64,000 nt of DNA. Source: Clostridia bacterium. GTDB lineage: Bacteria > Bacillota > Clostridia > Oscillospirales > Acutalibacteraceae. How positions within the stretch are numbered: the first letter of the stretch is position 1; each line of letters starts with the position of its first letter. The notes under the pieces were generated by a model. The model made no database searches. It was not told the DNA's origin and was given only the letters and a program-made list of their open reading frames with translations. The stretch is from assembly GCA_900770255.1 (NCBI GenBank), contig CAAGJN010000022.1, forward strand, positions 18,951 through 82,950, given 5' to 3'. The position numbers were made by a program, and so were the translations under genes. Below are positions 32,825 through 41,607 of the stretch, in pieces.

Positions 32825-34414
32825 TTATATCTCCGAGATAAGCTCTTTGAACGCCTCAGTGATAGTTGAAGCGGAGCGCTCGCCCGCCGAGACTGCTTCC
32901 TCGTAGTGATACTTTGCTACGACGCTGCCGTAGTCGTTGTCTGGGATGATATAGCCTATGGCGTCGTTGCAAAGGCCGATAACGCTAAGCTCCCTGCCCT
33001 CGGGGACCATCTCGCGCATCGGGGGATACTCCCAGGCGGTGCGGTTGAAGCTATCCTCTGCACCGTATGTGCCGCCGAGCAATATTTCGGGCGCGAGCTC
33101 TCCGGGGATCAGCGCGAGAGACAGCTCCTTACCGATCTCAGCATAGCCGATCTCGCTGACAAAGCAGTAGCCGGATTTCTCACGCGCATCGCGCAGCACG
33201 GTGTTGTTGACCAACCCGGCCTTGGCCGCAGCGATGAGCACGGGGTTGTCGGCGGGGACGAAAATCTCTTTGCTGCGTATGTTGAGCACGGTCGCCGCGC
33301 GGCGCTCCTGTTCCTCCGGGATCGAGAGCAGAAAGCGGCCAATCGTTCTGCCGTATTCCTGCCAGCCCTCGCCGCCGTCGTGCTCGGTGATGCAGCCGCG
33401 CTGCTGCGCTATTGCGAGCTCCGCGCCCTGGAAGAAGATAAAGTTCTTGCCGGCCTTGTTTATCTCCTCCTCAATGCATGAGATATAGTCGGAGCTCAGC
33501 AGTGTGTTTTTTGCGCCCAGAGCGGTTGGATGAGCCGCCATGAATACGGCGACAGTCTCTCTTGAGCCGTTGTCGGGGATGAAACGCAGGCGCACGATAT
33601 CTCTGTCCCAGACATACGGAGGACGCTTGTCGCGCGCGAAGTCTATTGCGTCGGTGCGAACATATGTAAGCTTTCCGCGCTGCATGCTTCCGAACGCCTC
33701 TTTTATCGCGTCGGCTGTTTTGCTGAACAGATTTTCCATGAACTCGGGATCGCGCCCGGAAATAATATCCTGACCGCGTCCCTCCTTTGTTGCTCTTATG
33801 TTGTTTTTGAGCATCTTCGGCAGATCGCCCCAAAGCCCCTGCGTGTCGATCGCGCTGTGGCAGTGTATCGCCGAAATATTTATTGAGACGATGTTATTTT
33901 CTTTTGCAAAATCCGCGAGCCTCTCACGGATGCGCCTGACGTCGGCGCCGGACAAGCCGACGCAGTCGATAACGGCAAAAACGACGCTGCCAAGCCCGCT
34001 CGAATCGTCAAGGCAGATGACGCGCACCGCCTGATCGTCAATAACGCCGCTCATAACGTTGGGCGGGTATGACAGATAGCCCGCGATATAGTAGTCTTTT
34101 TTATCGTAATCGTCGGGTACAAGACTGCGGCGGGCGTATCCGAGACGCCATCTTGAGCCGCGTTTTCCGGCGGAGGCAAATTGCTCGTGCCCCGGATAGA
34201 AATTCCTGCTCTGATAGCTCGAAACATCCTCGAAATTCGGCTCGGGGAGCTTGTCGGCGAGCATACCGACCGCGCCCATTATGCCCTTGCCGACCATAGC
34301 GTCCGCGTCGCGGCGAAAGCTTTTATCGGTCTTCATTTTGCAGCAGAGAGCCGCGCCGGCACCGGCTGCTCCGGCGAGAAGCGCGAACGATATTGCGAGC
34401 TTGTTTTTTTTCAT
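32825..34414 (-). CDS. Neutral ceramidase-like amidase, membrane-anchored or secreted
   Basis: This 529-residue protein begins with a signal or anchor segment (KKNKLAISFALLAGAAGAGAALCC). It then has the fold of the neutral/alkaline ceramidase N-terminal family: GYARRSLVPDD, AVIDCVGLSGADV, the zinc-site ISAIHCHSAIDTQG (HxHS), AAHPTALG, FFQGAELAIAQQRG and GLCNDAIGYIIPDNDY. The C-terminal immunoglobulin-like domain of classical ceramidases is missing. Family enzymes cut amide bonds of ceramides; the bacterial substrate here could be another N-acyl compound. GGAGG lies 8 bases before the ATG at 34414. Confidence 0.8.
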   Translation of the reverse strand: MKKNKLAISFALLAGAAGAGAALCCKMKTDKSFRRDADAMVGKGIMGAVGMLADKLPEPNFEDVSSYQSRNFYPGHEQFASAGKRGSRWRLGYARRSLVPDDYDKKDYYIAGYLSYPPNVMSGVIDDQAVRVICLDDSSGLGSVVFAVIDCVGLSGADVRRIRERLADFAKENNIVSINISAIHCHSAIDTQGLWGDLPKMLKNNIRATKEGRGQDIISGRDPEFMENLFSKTADAIKEAFGSMQRGKLTYVRTDAIDFARDKRPPYVWDRDIVRLRFIPDNGSRETVAVFMAAHPTALGAKNTLLSSDYISCIEEEINKAGKNFIFFQGAELAIAQQRGCITEHDGGEGWQEYGRTIGRFLLSIPEEQERRAATVLNIRSKEIFVPADNPVLIAAAKAGLVNNTVLRDAREKSGYCFVSEIGYAEIGKELSLALIPGELAPEILLGGTYGAEDSFNRTAWEYPPMREMVPEGRELSVIGLCNDAIGYIIPDNDYGSVVAKYHYEEAVSAGERSASTITEAFKELISEI

Positions 34415-34452
34415 GTTCAAGGCCTCCGGAGAATATTTTTAATTACAGTATG

Positions 34453-34480
34453 ATTTTACCATTTCTCAAGAAAATGTCAA
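34453..34480 (-). promoter_or_regulatory. Promoter of the ceramidase-like gene
   Basis: On the minus strand, a perfect TTGACA (34475-34480) and TAAAAT (34453-34458) are 16 bp apart, 39 bp before the ATG. Confidence 0.7.
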
Positions 34481-34545
34481 CCGTGATAAAACGGCGAAAG
34501 ACAGCATATAAATGCCTATAACAAAGCGCGAAGGGCGGGAGCAAA

Positions 34546-35061
34546 GTGTTCGTATTTTCGATAAAATCCTCAAAACTCAAAATTGCGCTGACTGCGTTTG
34601 CGGCGGTGCTCGCCGTGGCTGCGGTCGTGCTTCTGGTGCGCCACGATAAGCCTGCCGTGAGCGACGGCGCGATAAGTCTTAAGGCCTCAAACGCCGCCGA
34701 GCGCGCCGCTTTTCTGTCCCAGTTCGGCTGGGAGGTAGACGAGGATCCCGCCGAGGTTGCGGAGGTGCTGATCCCTGCGGAGTTCGACAAGGGATATGAA
34801 AAATACAACGAGATACAGAAAGCACAGAACCTCGATCTGACGCCCTATGCCGGCAAGCGCGCGAAGCGCTGGACCTACAATGTGAAAAACTATCCCGGCT
34901 ACGAGGGGCGATCGGGGGTGGTGCAAGTGAATATTCTTGTCTATAACGGTGCGGTGATTGCAGGCGACGTCTGCTCGACCGAGCTCGACGGTTTTATGCA
35001 GGGGCTCGATTTCCCGACTCAGAAGAGCGCACAGAGGGAAAATAGCTCCGCCACAGGATAA
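34546..35061 (+). CDS. DUF4830-type membrane-anchored protein
   Basis: This 171-residue protein has one N-terminal membrane segment (about 11-32, LKIALTAFAAVLAVAAVVLLV) and an external domain. The domain fits DUF4830: FLSQFGWEVDEDPAEVAEVLIPAEF, YNEIQKAQNLDLTPYAG, RWTYNVKNYPGY, and an alternating VQVNILVYNGAVIAGDVCS strand pair. The function of the family is not known to me. It is found in Clostridia as a small exported protein. The start is GTG at 34546, preceded by GGGCGGGAG. Confidence 0.75.
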   Translation: MFVFSIKSSKLKIALTAFAAVLAVAAVVLLVRHDKPAVSDGAISLKASNAAERAAFLSQFGWEVDEDPAEVAEVLIPAEFDKGYEKYNEIQKAQNLDLTPYAGKRAKRWTYNVKNYPGYEGRSGVVQVNILVYNGAVIAGDVCSTELDGFMQGLDFPTQKSAQRENSSATG

Positions 35062-35275
35062 AAACATTCTGCTGAGCTTAAGGCGGTTGTATATATGTTT
35101 ACATCCATCTCGGCCGTCGGCTCCTGCAAGTTTAAATTTATAAAGCTGTTTTTTACATCCTTTTCCTTTATAAGGACTTGGATTATTTTCCGCTGCGCCT
35201 GCAAAAACACATTATATACCCGGCGCTGTCCCGAATTTCCGTGAATTTACGAAAGCGCAGCAGAAGCCGAACCCG

Positions 35276-35342
35276 GTAAAGTAAATATACTTTACAAATT
35301 CGCGGCCAATGCAAGCAACTGTGTAAAGCTCATTCACTTTAC
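35276..35342. repeat. Two copies of the 20-bp inverted repeat GTAAAG-N8-CTTTAC
   Basis: GTAAAGTAAATATACTTTAC (35276-35295) and GTAAAGCTCATTCACTTTAC (35323-35342) share 6-bp arms and an 8-bp spacer, with starts 47 bp apart. A third copy with the same geometry is at 45193-45212. The 350-bp spacer around them (35062-35412) holds no gene. Confidence 0.7.
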
Positions 35343-35360
35343 AACGCTGTGAAAAGCAAA

Positions 35361-35388
35361 AGCCCCGGACTCGGTTGAGCCCGGGGCT
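35361..35388 (-). terminator. Terminator of the first lipoprotein gene
   Basis: AGCCCCGG (35361-35368) and CCGGGGCT (35381-35388) form the stem with inner pairs. On the minus strand it is followed by TTTGCTTTTC. It sits 24 bp past the stop at 35413. Confidence 0.85.
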
Positions 35389-35412
35389 GGTTTTCTGCTT
35401 GATTTCTGTTTG

Positions 35413-36549
35413 TTACTGCGGCAGTTGGGCGTCAAGGTCAAGACCCGAATTCGGGTTCTTCCACTCCTTCATCGTGCAGTTGTAGATGAGAATATACTCG
35501 CCGTCCTTGACGGTAACATTTGTCGCCTTGTCAAAGTATCCGCTCTCCTTTGTCGAAGAGGCGGAGTCCGTCGAGTCCGTGCAGATCTCATAATACGGCT
35601 TCGCCGTACCGAGATTTGCGGCGGGGGTGAGCTGATAAGAACCGGCCTTTATATCCTTCCCTACCTTGTACATGGCAGGGGAGTAGGTGCCGTCGCTGTT
35701 AGCTTCCATGATCTTCTGCGAATCGGTCGCCTTGACAAGCTCGCAGTCGGTGATGTGGACATAGCCACTCTGAGTGAAGGTGTAGTAGCGCGGAACATCG
35801 ATGAAAGTCGGCAGACCGCTTGCGACGTTCTGAACGTACGGATCTGTGCTTTGCTTGAAGCTCATGCCCGCATATGCGTTGTTTGAGGTCTTTCTGACGA
35901 TGTATTCGCCGAGCGGAATATCTCTGCCGAGCTTGTAGACGCCTGATTTATATTTGCCGTTTGCGTCCGGACCGGGATGCTTGATGTTTGCGTTGATAGC
36001 CTTGCAGCCGTTGAGGTAGAGCTCGTAGCCGTTCTCGATCGTCACGAGGGTGTGTTCGCCGCTGATGTCGATCTCAAAGGCCTTGCCCTGCCCTTTATAT
36101 TCGCCTTCCTCAAATCTGTCCTTGCCGTTCCAGACATATACGGAGGCGTTCGAGGATGTCTTGACGATGTAATACTCGCCGGGCTTAAGCTTTCCGGTGC
36201 CGATTCCGCATTTATAGTTTCCGGCAGAATTCCAGCCGTCCGTTTCGACGGTGTGCGGTGCTTCGGTCGCGCTGACGGTTGGCGCGGGAGCGACTTTCGC
36301 CTCGGTAGTGGCGGCGGCCGGAACAGAGACGGGCTTTGTCGCTTTCTCGTTCTTCTTTTCGGTGGCTGCGGCGGTGCTGTCAGAAGCAGTCGTGTCTGCT
36401 ACTGTCGTATCGTTTGCCGACTCTGCAACCGCAGCGGAGTCTGACGGAGCGCCGGTCGTGTCAGTATCCTTACTGCTCTTGCAGCCCGCAAAAGCGAGTA
36501 CGCCCATGAGCATGATTGCACACAGGACAAGTGATATCAACCTTTTCAT
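35413..36549 (-). CDS. Lipoprotein with three internal repeats
   Basis: This 378-residue lipoprotein has a signal peptide with lipobox LAFAGC (Cys23) and a Thr/Ser/Ala-rich linker (25-105). Three repeats of about 88 residues follow (about 108-195, 196-285, 286-375). Each opens with a GxYK-x-G-x-KPGEYYIVKTS-type stretch (LKPGEYYIV, IPLGEYIVR, IKAGSYQLT) and ends with a strand such as LVTIENGYELYLNG. The repeats look like beta-sandwich or SH3-like units; I do not know the function. It is paralogous to the next gene at 36702. It is probably displayed on the outer membrane face. Confidence 0.8.
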   Translation of the reverse strand: MKRLISLVLCAIMLMGVLAFAGCKSSKDTDTTGAPSDSAAVAESANDTTVADTTASDSTAAATEKKNEKATKPVSVPAAATTEAKVAPAPTVSATEAPHTVETDGWNSAGNYKCGIGTGKLKPGEYYIVKTSSNASVYVWNGKDRFEEGEYKGQGKAFEIDISGEHTLVTIENGYELYLNGCKAINANIKHPGPDANGKYKSGVYKLGRDIPLGEYIVRKTSNNAYAGMSFKQSTDPYVQNVASGLPTFIDVPRYYTFTQSGYVHITDCELVKATDSQKIMEANSDGTYSPAMYKVGKDIKAGSYQLTPAANLGTAKPYYEICTDSTDSASSTKESGYFDKATNVTVKDGEYILIYNCTMKEWKNPNSGLDLDAQLPQ

Positions 36550-36651
36550 AATATTTTCCCTTTCTGTTTTCTTTTTTATGTCCCATTCAACCTTATTATA
36601 TCAAGCGTGGGCTTTTTGTCAACCGGCTGTTTTTACGGGAACAATCAAAAA

Positions 36652-36682
36652 CGGCCGGGAGAGCTTTATGCTCTCCCGGCCG
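36652..36682 (-). terminator. Terminator of the second lipoprotein gene
   Basis: CGGCCGGGAGAGC (36652-36664) and GCTCTCCCGGCCG (36670-36682) form a perfect 13-bp stem with a 5-base loop, then TTTTTGATTG on the minus strand. Confidence 0.92.
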
Positions 36683-36701
36683 GTGCGTTTAATTCGATCG
36701 A

Positions 36702-37886
36702 TCAGGGTGTGGAATCCACGGGAGCATCGGGCGTTTCAGGATCTTTTTTGTCATCCTGCTCGCTGGGTTTTTCCTCTTCGGAAGGCTTCACCGTCGGCTT
36801 CTCTGTGGGAGATGTTGTTGACTCCTTTTCAACATAGGGAACGAGCTTGCAGTTGTCAAATTCCACATACTGGCCGTCGATGAGAGTAACAATTTCGGCG
36901 TCAACAGCATGCTCCCTGAGCTTCACTATCGAGGACTCATCATATCTCGAGTCCTTGTAGATCGCATAGACAGCGTCTTCGGAGCTTGTGTCCACAATGT
37001 ACTTGCCGGCTTTGATGTCTTTGCCAACCTTGTACATGCCGGGCGCATATTTTCCGTGGTCGTCCGCCGCGGCGACCTTCGCTTTGTTGAGGGTAATTCC
37101 GTCTGCAAACAGGACTCTGTCTCCCATTTTGAGTGTGACATAAACCGGGTAATCCGTGATGCTCGGATAGAAAGTAGTATTCTCGTTAAAATAATCGGAG
37201 GAGGAGAAGATAATGAAGCCGGGCTCGCCGTCGGTCGATCCGATGAGATATTCGCCGGGCTCGATGTCCGTGCCGACTCTGTACATGCCCTCGGGGTATG
37301 CGCCGTTCTTATCCTTGAGCTTCTCAATCCTCGAGGCGAGGATGAATTTGCCGTTCTTTATGTGGAGCGAATATCCGTTTTTGAGGGTGACAAAATATCC
37401 GCCGGCTTCGATCGGCAATTCGCCGTCGATCGTCTCGCCTTCATATGTCAAGGTTGCGCTGACATATGCTTCAAAGCCCTCTGAGGTGTTGAGAACATAG
37501 TATTCGCCGGGGCCGATATCCTTGCCGCAGACAAAAGTTTTTTCTGTGCTGCCGACGGTGACCCACTCATTCTTTGTGACCTTGGGCGGATCCTTCTGTG
37601 TGGTTCCGGTGCTGTTATTCTTATTGACGACTTTATTGGCAGCCTCACTCGACGCCTTTTGGCCGGCCGGAGTGACTGCGCTTTTCTTTTCAACTTCCTG
37701 TGTTGCAGCCTCCGAGCTGCCCTCTGTGGGGGCTTCGTCGGTTGACTCGGCGGTGTTGTCAACCTCTGCGCTGCTCTCTGAGGGCGCGGTGCTGTCATTG
37801 TCTGTTTTCTTAGACTTGCAGCCGCAAAAGAAAACCGTAATAGCGCACATAACAAGTGCAAGAACCGAGATTATTCTCTTTTTCAT
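36702..37886 (-). CDS. Paralogous lipoprotein with three internal repeats and Pro/Glu-rich tail
   Basis: This 394-residue protein has a lipoprotein signal (lipobox VFFCGC, Cys23), a Ser/Thr/Glu linker, and three repeats related to those of the neighbouring gene. The repeats are marked by CGKDIGPGEYYVLNTS, YRVGTDIEPGEYLIG and YKVGKDIKAGKYIVDTS. After the last repeat comes a low-complexity, Pro/Glu/Lys-rich tail (about 345-394) that could insert into or span the wall. The start is the ATG at 37886 after AAGGAAGG. It and the 35413 gene look like a tandem duplication, each with its own terminator. Confidence 0.8.
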   Translation of the reverse strand: MKKRIISVLALVMCAITVFFCGCKSKKTDNDSTAPSESSAEVDNTAESTDEAPTEGSSEAATQEVEKKSAVTPAGQKASSEAANKVVNKNNSTGTTQKDPPKVTKNEWVTVGSTEKTFVCGKDIGPGEYYVLNTSEGFEAYVSATLTYEGETIDGELPIEAGGYFVTLKNGYSLHIKNGKFILASRIEKLKDKNGAYPEGMYRVGTDIEPGEYLIGSTDGEPGFIIFSSSDYFNENTTFYPSITDYPVYVTLKMGDRVLFADGITLNKAKVAAADDHGKYAPGMYKVGKDIKAGKYIVDTSSEDAVYAIYKDSRYDESSIVKLREHAVDAEIVTLIDGQYVEFDNCKLVPYVEKESTTSPTEKPTVKPSEEEKPSEQDDKKDPETPDAPVDSTP

Positions 37887-38098
37887 GTCATTTTCCTTCC
37901 TTTTTTTATTTTGTATTTTCGTTTCCCTTGCGATAATCGGCATCAATAACAAAAATGCGCATATAATCGCGAATTCAGTATATCAAATTTGTTAAAAAAT
38001 GTCAATAAATTTGCTGAAAAGAAATGAGACGGTTTTGTGTTTCCCAACAGAAAGTGCACAAAATGCACAAAAATATAGAATTAAATATTACAAATATG

Positions 38099-38127
38099 TT
38101 GACATGTTTAAAACAGGCACATATAAT
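38099..38127 (+). promoter_or_regulatory. Strong promoter of the secreted PHP pair
   Basis: A perfect TTGACA (38099-38104), 17 bp, then a perfect TATAAT (38122-38127), 43 bp before the first PHP gene. The best promoter match in the window. Confidence 0.85.
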
Positions 38128-38170
38128 ATATAGAGAATTATAAACAAAATTATATAACGGAGGAATTGCA

Positions 38171-39655
38171 ATGCTTAAAAGGCTATTATCGGTGCTGCTG
38201 TGCATAATTATCGCCGCGCCCACGCTGCTTTTCTGTACATATGCACAGGGAAGCGAAGCTGCGGCTGCGGAGGGAATATACTATGACATAACAGACCCGT
38301 ATGCGGCCGTTGACTGGGGCACCTGGGGCACATATAAGGCTCAGCTTCACTGCCACAGCAACGCGAGCGACGGCTATCTGCCGATTCACGAGGTTGTTGA
38401 AAGACACTATGACCTCAACTACGATATCCTCGCGCTGACGGATCACGGTACCATAAACAAGGGCTGGAATACGGAGCCGCAGCTCGTTCCGATTCTCAGA
38501 CTCATAAAATACGAGCGCACGCAAATGGCTCCGATAATTCCGCTGACTGCAGAGGAGTATGAAGCTTATACGACGGGCACTGCGGCGTCCGAGACACGCA
38601 CGCACCAAAACGGCATGCTCGATGTGCCGCAGGGTATTGAGCTTAATATGGCGACCCCTGTATGCGACTGCCATCTGACCGGTTATTTTGCCGATTACGG
38701 GCAGGGACTTGCGGGCGTATACGGCGACTATGAGACTCCGTCCAGAGGCGTCAGGCGTGCGGGCGGCATATCGATGCTTTCGCACGTCGGCGAATATGTC
38801 TATCCTGACAAGGACAGCGCCGACCACGTCGGCCAGAAGGTGGACGATTACTACGCCAGCAAGTTTGCGCGGATATTCCTTGACAACGCCGGTTCGAGCG
38901 TAGGTATGGGCATAAACAGCGCGACGGACGCACATACCCGCTGCGACCGCATACTCTACGATCAGATACTCCAGAAGACGATTCCGAACGGCGTAGTTCC
39001 GTGGTGCTTTGCTTTTTCGGACTCCCACAATGTCAGGTCGATAAACGACGCTTATACGATGATGGTGCTTCCGCAGCTCGATATGGATAGCTTCCGCGAG
39101 GGCATGGAGAACGGCTGGTGCTTTGCGGTTTCGCACTACTCAAACGGAGTCGAGCTCAACGGCATGAAGGAGATGCCGGACTTTGATGAGGATAAGGTCA
39201 ACGAAACCGAATCTTATATGCTTGACAATACGCCTCTCGTCACAAGGGTCAGCGTCGATGACGAAAATGACACGATAACCATAGAGGGAGAGAATTTTGA
39301 CTCCATAACCTGGGTATCAAACTGCAATGTTATCAGGCGCGAGACGGGCATAGAGGACGGTGTGGCTACGCTCGATCTTCTTGCCGACGATCTGCTCGAT
39401 GAGCCGTATCTGTATGTCAGGTTCTATATCACCGGTGAAAACGGTATTTGCTACTCGCAGCCCTTTGTTATCAGAAGAAACGGCGAGGAGTTTGCCAAAG
39501 TCAGAGTTCCCGTAACCATAGATCTTCCGGCTGTTCTGCGAGCAACAGTCACGGTTCTTGACTGGACATATTTCAAGTTCAATCCCATTGTCTGGGCGTT
39601 TAAGTATTTCGTGCTCGGCTACAATGTCTTTGATCATTTCTTTGATGCATATTAA
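38171..39655 (+). CDS. Secreted PHP-domain hydrolase 1
   Basis: This 494-residue protein has a signal peptide (KRLLSVLLCIIIAAPTLLFC...AQGSEA) and a PHP (CehA-like) domain with KAQLHCHSNASDGYLP, LALTDHGT, QGIELNM, SMLSHVGEYV and AFSDSHNVRS supplying metal ligands. After it comes a beta domain (DDENDTITIEGENFDSITWVS, YVRFYITGENGICYSQPF). The last 50 residues are aromatic and hydrophobic (TVLDWTYFKFNPIVWAFKYF), possibly a membrane or surface contact. The paralogue follows 25 bp downstream and a cytoplasmic one lies at 20495. The substrate is unknown; a phosphate-bearing extracellular compound is likely. Confidence 0.85.
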   Translation: MLKRLLSVLLCIIIAAPTLLFCTYAQGSEAAAAEGIYYDITDPYAAVDWGTWGTYKAQLHCHSNASDGYLPIHEVVERHYDLNYDILALTDHGTINKGWNTEPQLVPILRLIKYERTQMAPIIPLTAEEYEAYTTGTAASETRTHQNGMLDVPQGIELNMATPVCDCHLTGYFADYGQGLAGVYGDYETPSRGVRRAGGISMLSHVGEYVYPDKDSADHVGQKVDDYYASKFARIFLDNAGSSVGMGINSATDAHTRCDRILYDQILQKTIPNGVVPWCFAFSDSHNVRSINDAYTMMVLPQLDMDSFREGMENGWCFAVSHYSNGVELNGMKEMPDFDEDKVNETESYMLDNTPLVTRVSVDDENDTITIEGENFDSITWVSNCNVIRRETGIEDGVATLDLLADDLLDEPYLYVRFYITGENGICYSQPFVIRRNGEEFAKVRVPVTIDLPAVLRATVTVLDWTYFKFNPIVWAFKYFVLGYNVFDHFFDAY

Positions 39656-39680
39656 ATATAAGCTTTTCGGAGGATAAAAA

Positions 39681-41027
39681 ATGAATAAAAGTATAAAGCG
39701 GGTTCTTGCCGCCGTGCTTGCCGCGGTAATGCTGCTGACGGCTTTCCCGGCAGCCTTAGCAGCCGGAGCGAAGGAGACCGACTACACAATAGTGAACCCT
39801 TATTCCGATGTTGACTGGGACAGCTGGGAAACGTACAAGGCAAATCTCCACACCCACTGCAATGCAAGCGACGGCGACCCCACGCTTGAAGAGATGGTCG
39901 AGGCGTATTACGATGCCGGTTATGACATCCTTGCCATGACTGACCACGGAGTTATAAATTACGGCTGGAACAAGGATCGCCAGACAAACGGAATATTTAA
40001 TAAATTCAGAAAAGTCTATCCGATGAGCGAAGAAGACTATATCCGCATCACGACCGGATCCGACCGCGACGGCAGAGGCATGACTGATATCCGCGGCGGC
40101 ATTGAGTGCAACATGGCGGTCATATCAAAGACGCATGTCAACGGATATTTCACGACCTACGGCCAGGGTGAATGGGGTATTGAGAACGACTACAGGACTG
40201 CCCCCGCCGAGATAGAGAAGGCCGGCGGCTATTCCGTGCTCAACCATGTCGGAGACTGGGTCGATTCGGGCCGCTTCCCGGAGCGCTCGCACTGGAATGT
40301 GTTCATAGCGTATTTTGCCGGTATATTTATCGACTACCCGAGCTGCCTCGGAATGGAAATAGTCAACAACACCGACAGAGTCACGCGCGGCGACCGCGCC
40401 CTCTGGGATGAGCTGCTGCAGGTCGTTATACCCAAGGGACGCAATATCTGGGCGTTTGCAGACGACGATTCCGAGCAGCTTGACGAGGTCGGCAGATCCT
40501 TTGAGCTTTTTGTCCTGCCTGAGAATAACGAGGAAAACGTCAAAAAGGCAATGAAGGACGGAAACTTCTTTGCAGCCAGCAAGTATTATAAAACTACTGA
40601 CGGAGTCGGAGATTTTGACGGCGACGGCAATGTCCCGATAGTGACCGATATCAAGGTGGATCAGAAGGCCAACACCATAACCGTTTCCACCGATGCGTCG
40701 CGCGACTGCCGCGTGATTGAATGGATAGCGAACGGTGAGGTTATCGCCACGGGCAACAGCATCGACCTCAACGACTATGAGGATGAGCTCGGCTGCTATA
40801 TCCGCTTCCAGATGAAGGGCAGCGGCGGCATCACCTATTCTCAGGCGTTTGAGCTCCAATATGACGGCAGGCGCGATAAGCCCGTTCCCGAGTGGGCGCT
40901 GTGGATTTTCCGCACCGATGCAGGTCAGAAATTCCTCAAGTTCTATCATACCCGCGCTTTTGCTCTCGGCGCATTTGTTGCAGAGAAGATAAGGATACTG
41001 GTGGAAGAAAAAATTTTGAACAGATAA
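39681..41027 (+). CDS. Secreted PHP-domain hydrolase 2
   Basis: This 448-residue paralogue of the preceding gene has a signal peptide (KRVLAAVLAAVMLLTAFPAALA) and PHP motifs KANLHTHCNASDGDPT, LAMTDHGV, GGIECNM, SVLNHVGDW and AFADDDSEQ. The last site has D-D-S in place of the SDSH/GDSH of its paralogues, so one metal ligand (His) may be missing. A beta domain follows (DQKANTITVSTDASRDCRVIEW, CYIRFQMKGSGGITYSQAF), then a helical tail. TTCGGAGGA is the ribosome binding site. It is co-transcribed with the first PHP gene and closes the unit. Confidence 0.85.
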   Translation: MNKSIKRVLAAVLAAVMLLTAFPAALAAGAKETDYTIVNPYSDVDWDSWETYKANLHTHCNASDGDPTLEEMVEAYYDAGYDILAMTDHGVINYGWNKDRQTNGIFNKFRKVYPMSEEDYIRITTGSDRDGRGMTDIRGGIECNMAVISKTHVNGYFTTYGQGEWGIENDYRTAPAEIEKAGGYSVLNHVGDWVDSGRFPERSHWNVFIAYFAGIFIDYPSCLGMEIVNNTDRVTRGDRALWDELLQVVIPKGRNIWAFADDDSEQLDEVGRSFELFVLPENNEENVKKAMKDGNFFAASKYYKTTDGVGDFDGDGNVPIVTDIKVDQKANTITVSTDASRDCRVIEWIANGEVIATGNSIDLNDYEDELGCYIRFQMKGSGGITYSQAFELQYDGRRDKPVPEWALWIFRTDAGQKFLKFYHTRAFALGAFVAEKIRILVEEKILNR

Positions 41028-41039
41028 GATAAAATGAAA

Positions 41040-41069
41040 GTCGGCGCGGCGAACGCGCCGGCTTTTTTT
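41040..41069 (+). terminator. Terminator of the secreted PHP pair
   Basis: GTCGGCGCG and CGCGCCGGC pair around GCGAA and are followed by seven T. Confidence 0.9.
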
Positions 41070-41151
41070 ATCGCCCGGCGAAACCATGAAATTTTATACC
41101 ATAATACAAAAATAATTTTGATAAATGAAGATTGTTTATCATTTTTGTATA

Positions 41152-41179
41152 TTGTCTTTTGCTAAGTTGGTGATATAAT
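41152..41179 (+). promoter_or_regulatory. Promoter of the V/A-ATPase operon
   Basis: TTGTCT (41152-41157) and a perfect TATAAT (41174-41179) are separated by 16 bp, 85 bp before the first subunit gene. Confidence 0.72.
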
Positions 41180-41264
41180 TTAGTAGCTGAAAGAGCACAG
41201 AAACAGCATATAATAGAGGTATATATAGGAAGCATATGTCAAAACAGATAAAAGAGGTGCAACA

Positions 41265-41573
41265 ATGGACAGCATCATCAGAACTATAGTCGATATGGAC
41301 AAGCGCGCGAGAAAGCGCACAATGGAGGAGAAGGAATTCTTCGACAGGGCCGATTCCGAGCTCGCCGAGCGGGCGAAGCAGATCGAGGCCGAAGAGCAGG
41401 CGCGCGCCGAAAAGGAGATAGCCGAAAACGCGGCGCGGTGGGACGCAAAGCTCAAAGAGGCTCTCGACGATATCTCGGCCCAGGCCGAAAAGGTGTCCGC
41501 CGCTCTTGATGAGAAGTCAAAGCTCAACTTTGAAAAGTGGGCGGAGGAGCTCGCTCAAAGAGCCGTTAGATGA
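41265..41573 (+). CDS. V/A-type ATPase subunit G/H-like stalk protein
   Basis: This 102-residue, highly charged and almost wholly helical protein (KRTMEEKEFFDRADSELAER, EKEIAENAARWDAKLKEAL) has heptad patterning typical of coiled coils. It occupies the position of the peripheral-stalk subunit (NtpG/H-type) at the head of the ATPase operon, where it would pair with subunit E (45552). The assignment comes from size, coiled-coil character and context; sequence conservation is low in this family. AGAGGTG precedes the ATG. Confidence 0.75.
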   Translation: MDSIIRTIVDMDKRARKRTMEEKEFFDRADSELAERAKQIEAEEQARAEKEIAENAARWDAKLKEALDDISAQAEKVSAALDEKSKLNFEKWAEELAQRAVR

Positions 41574-41607
41574 TCCGATCGAATTTAGCTGAAAGGAAGT
41601 GTGCCGT

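Noticed and set aside
34546..37886. Prophage or integrative element around the lipoprotein pair
   Set aside because: No integrase, transposase, phage structural gene or attachment-site repeat is visible. The duplications are better explained by local tandem duplication.
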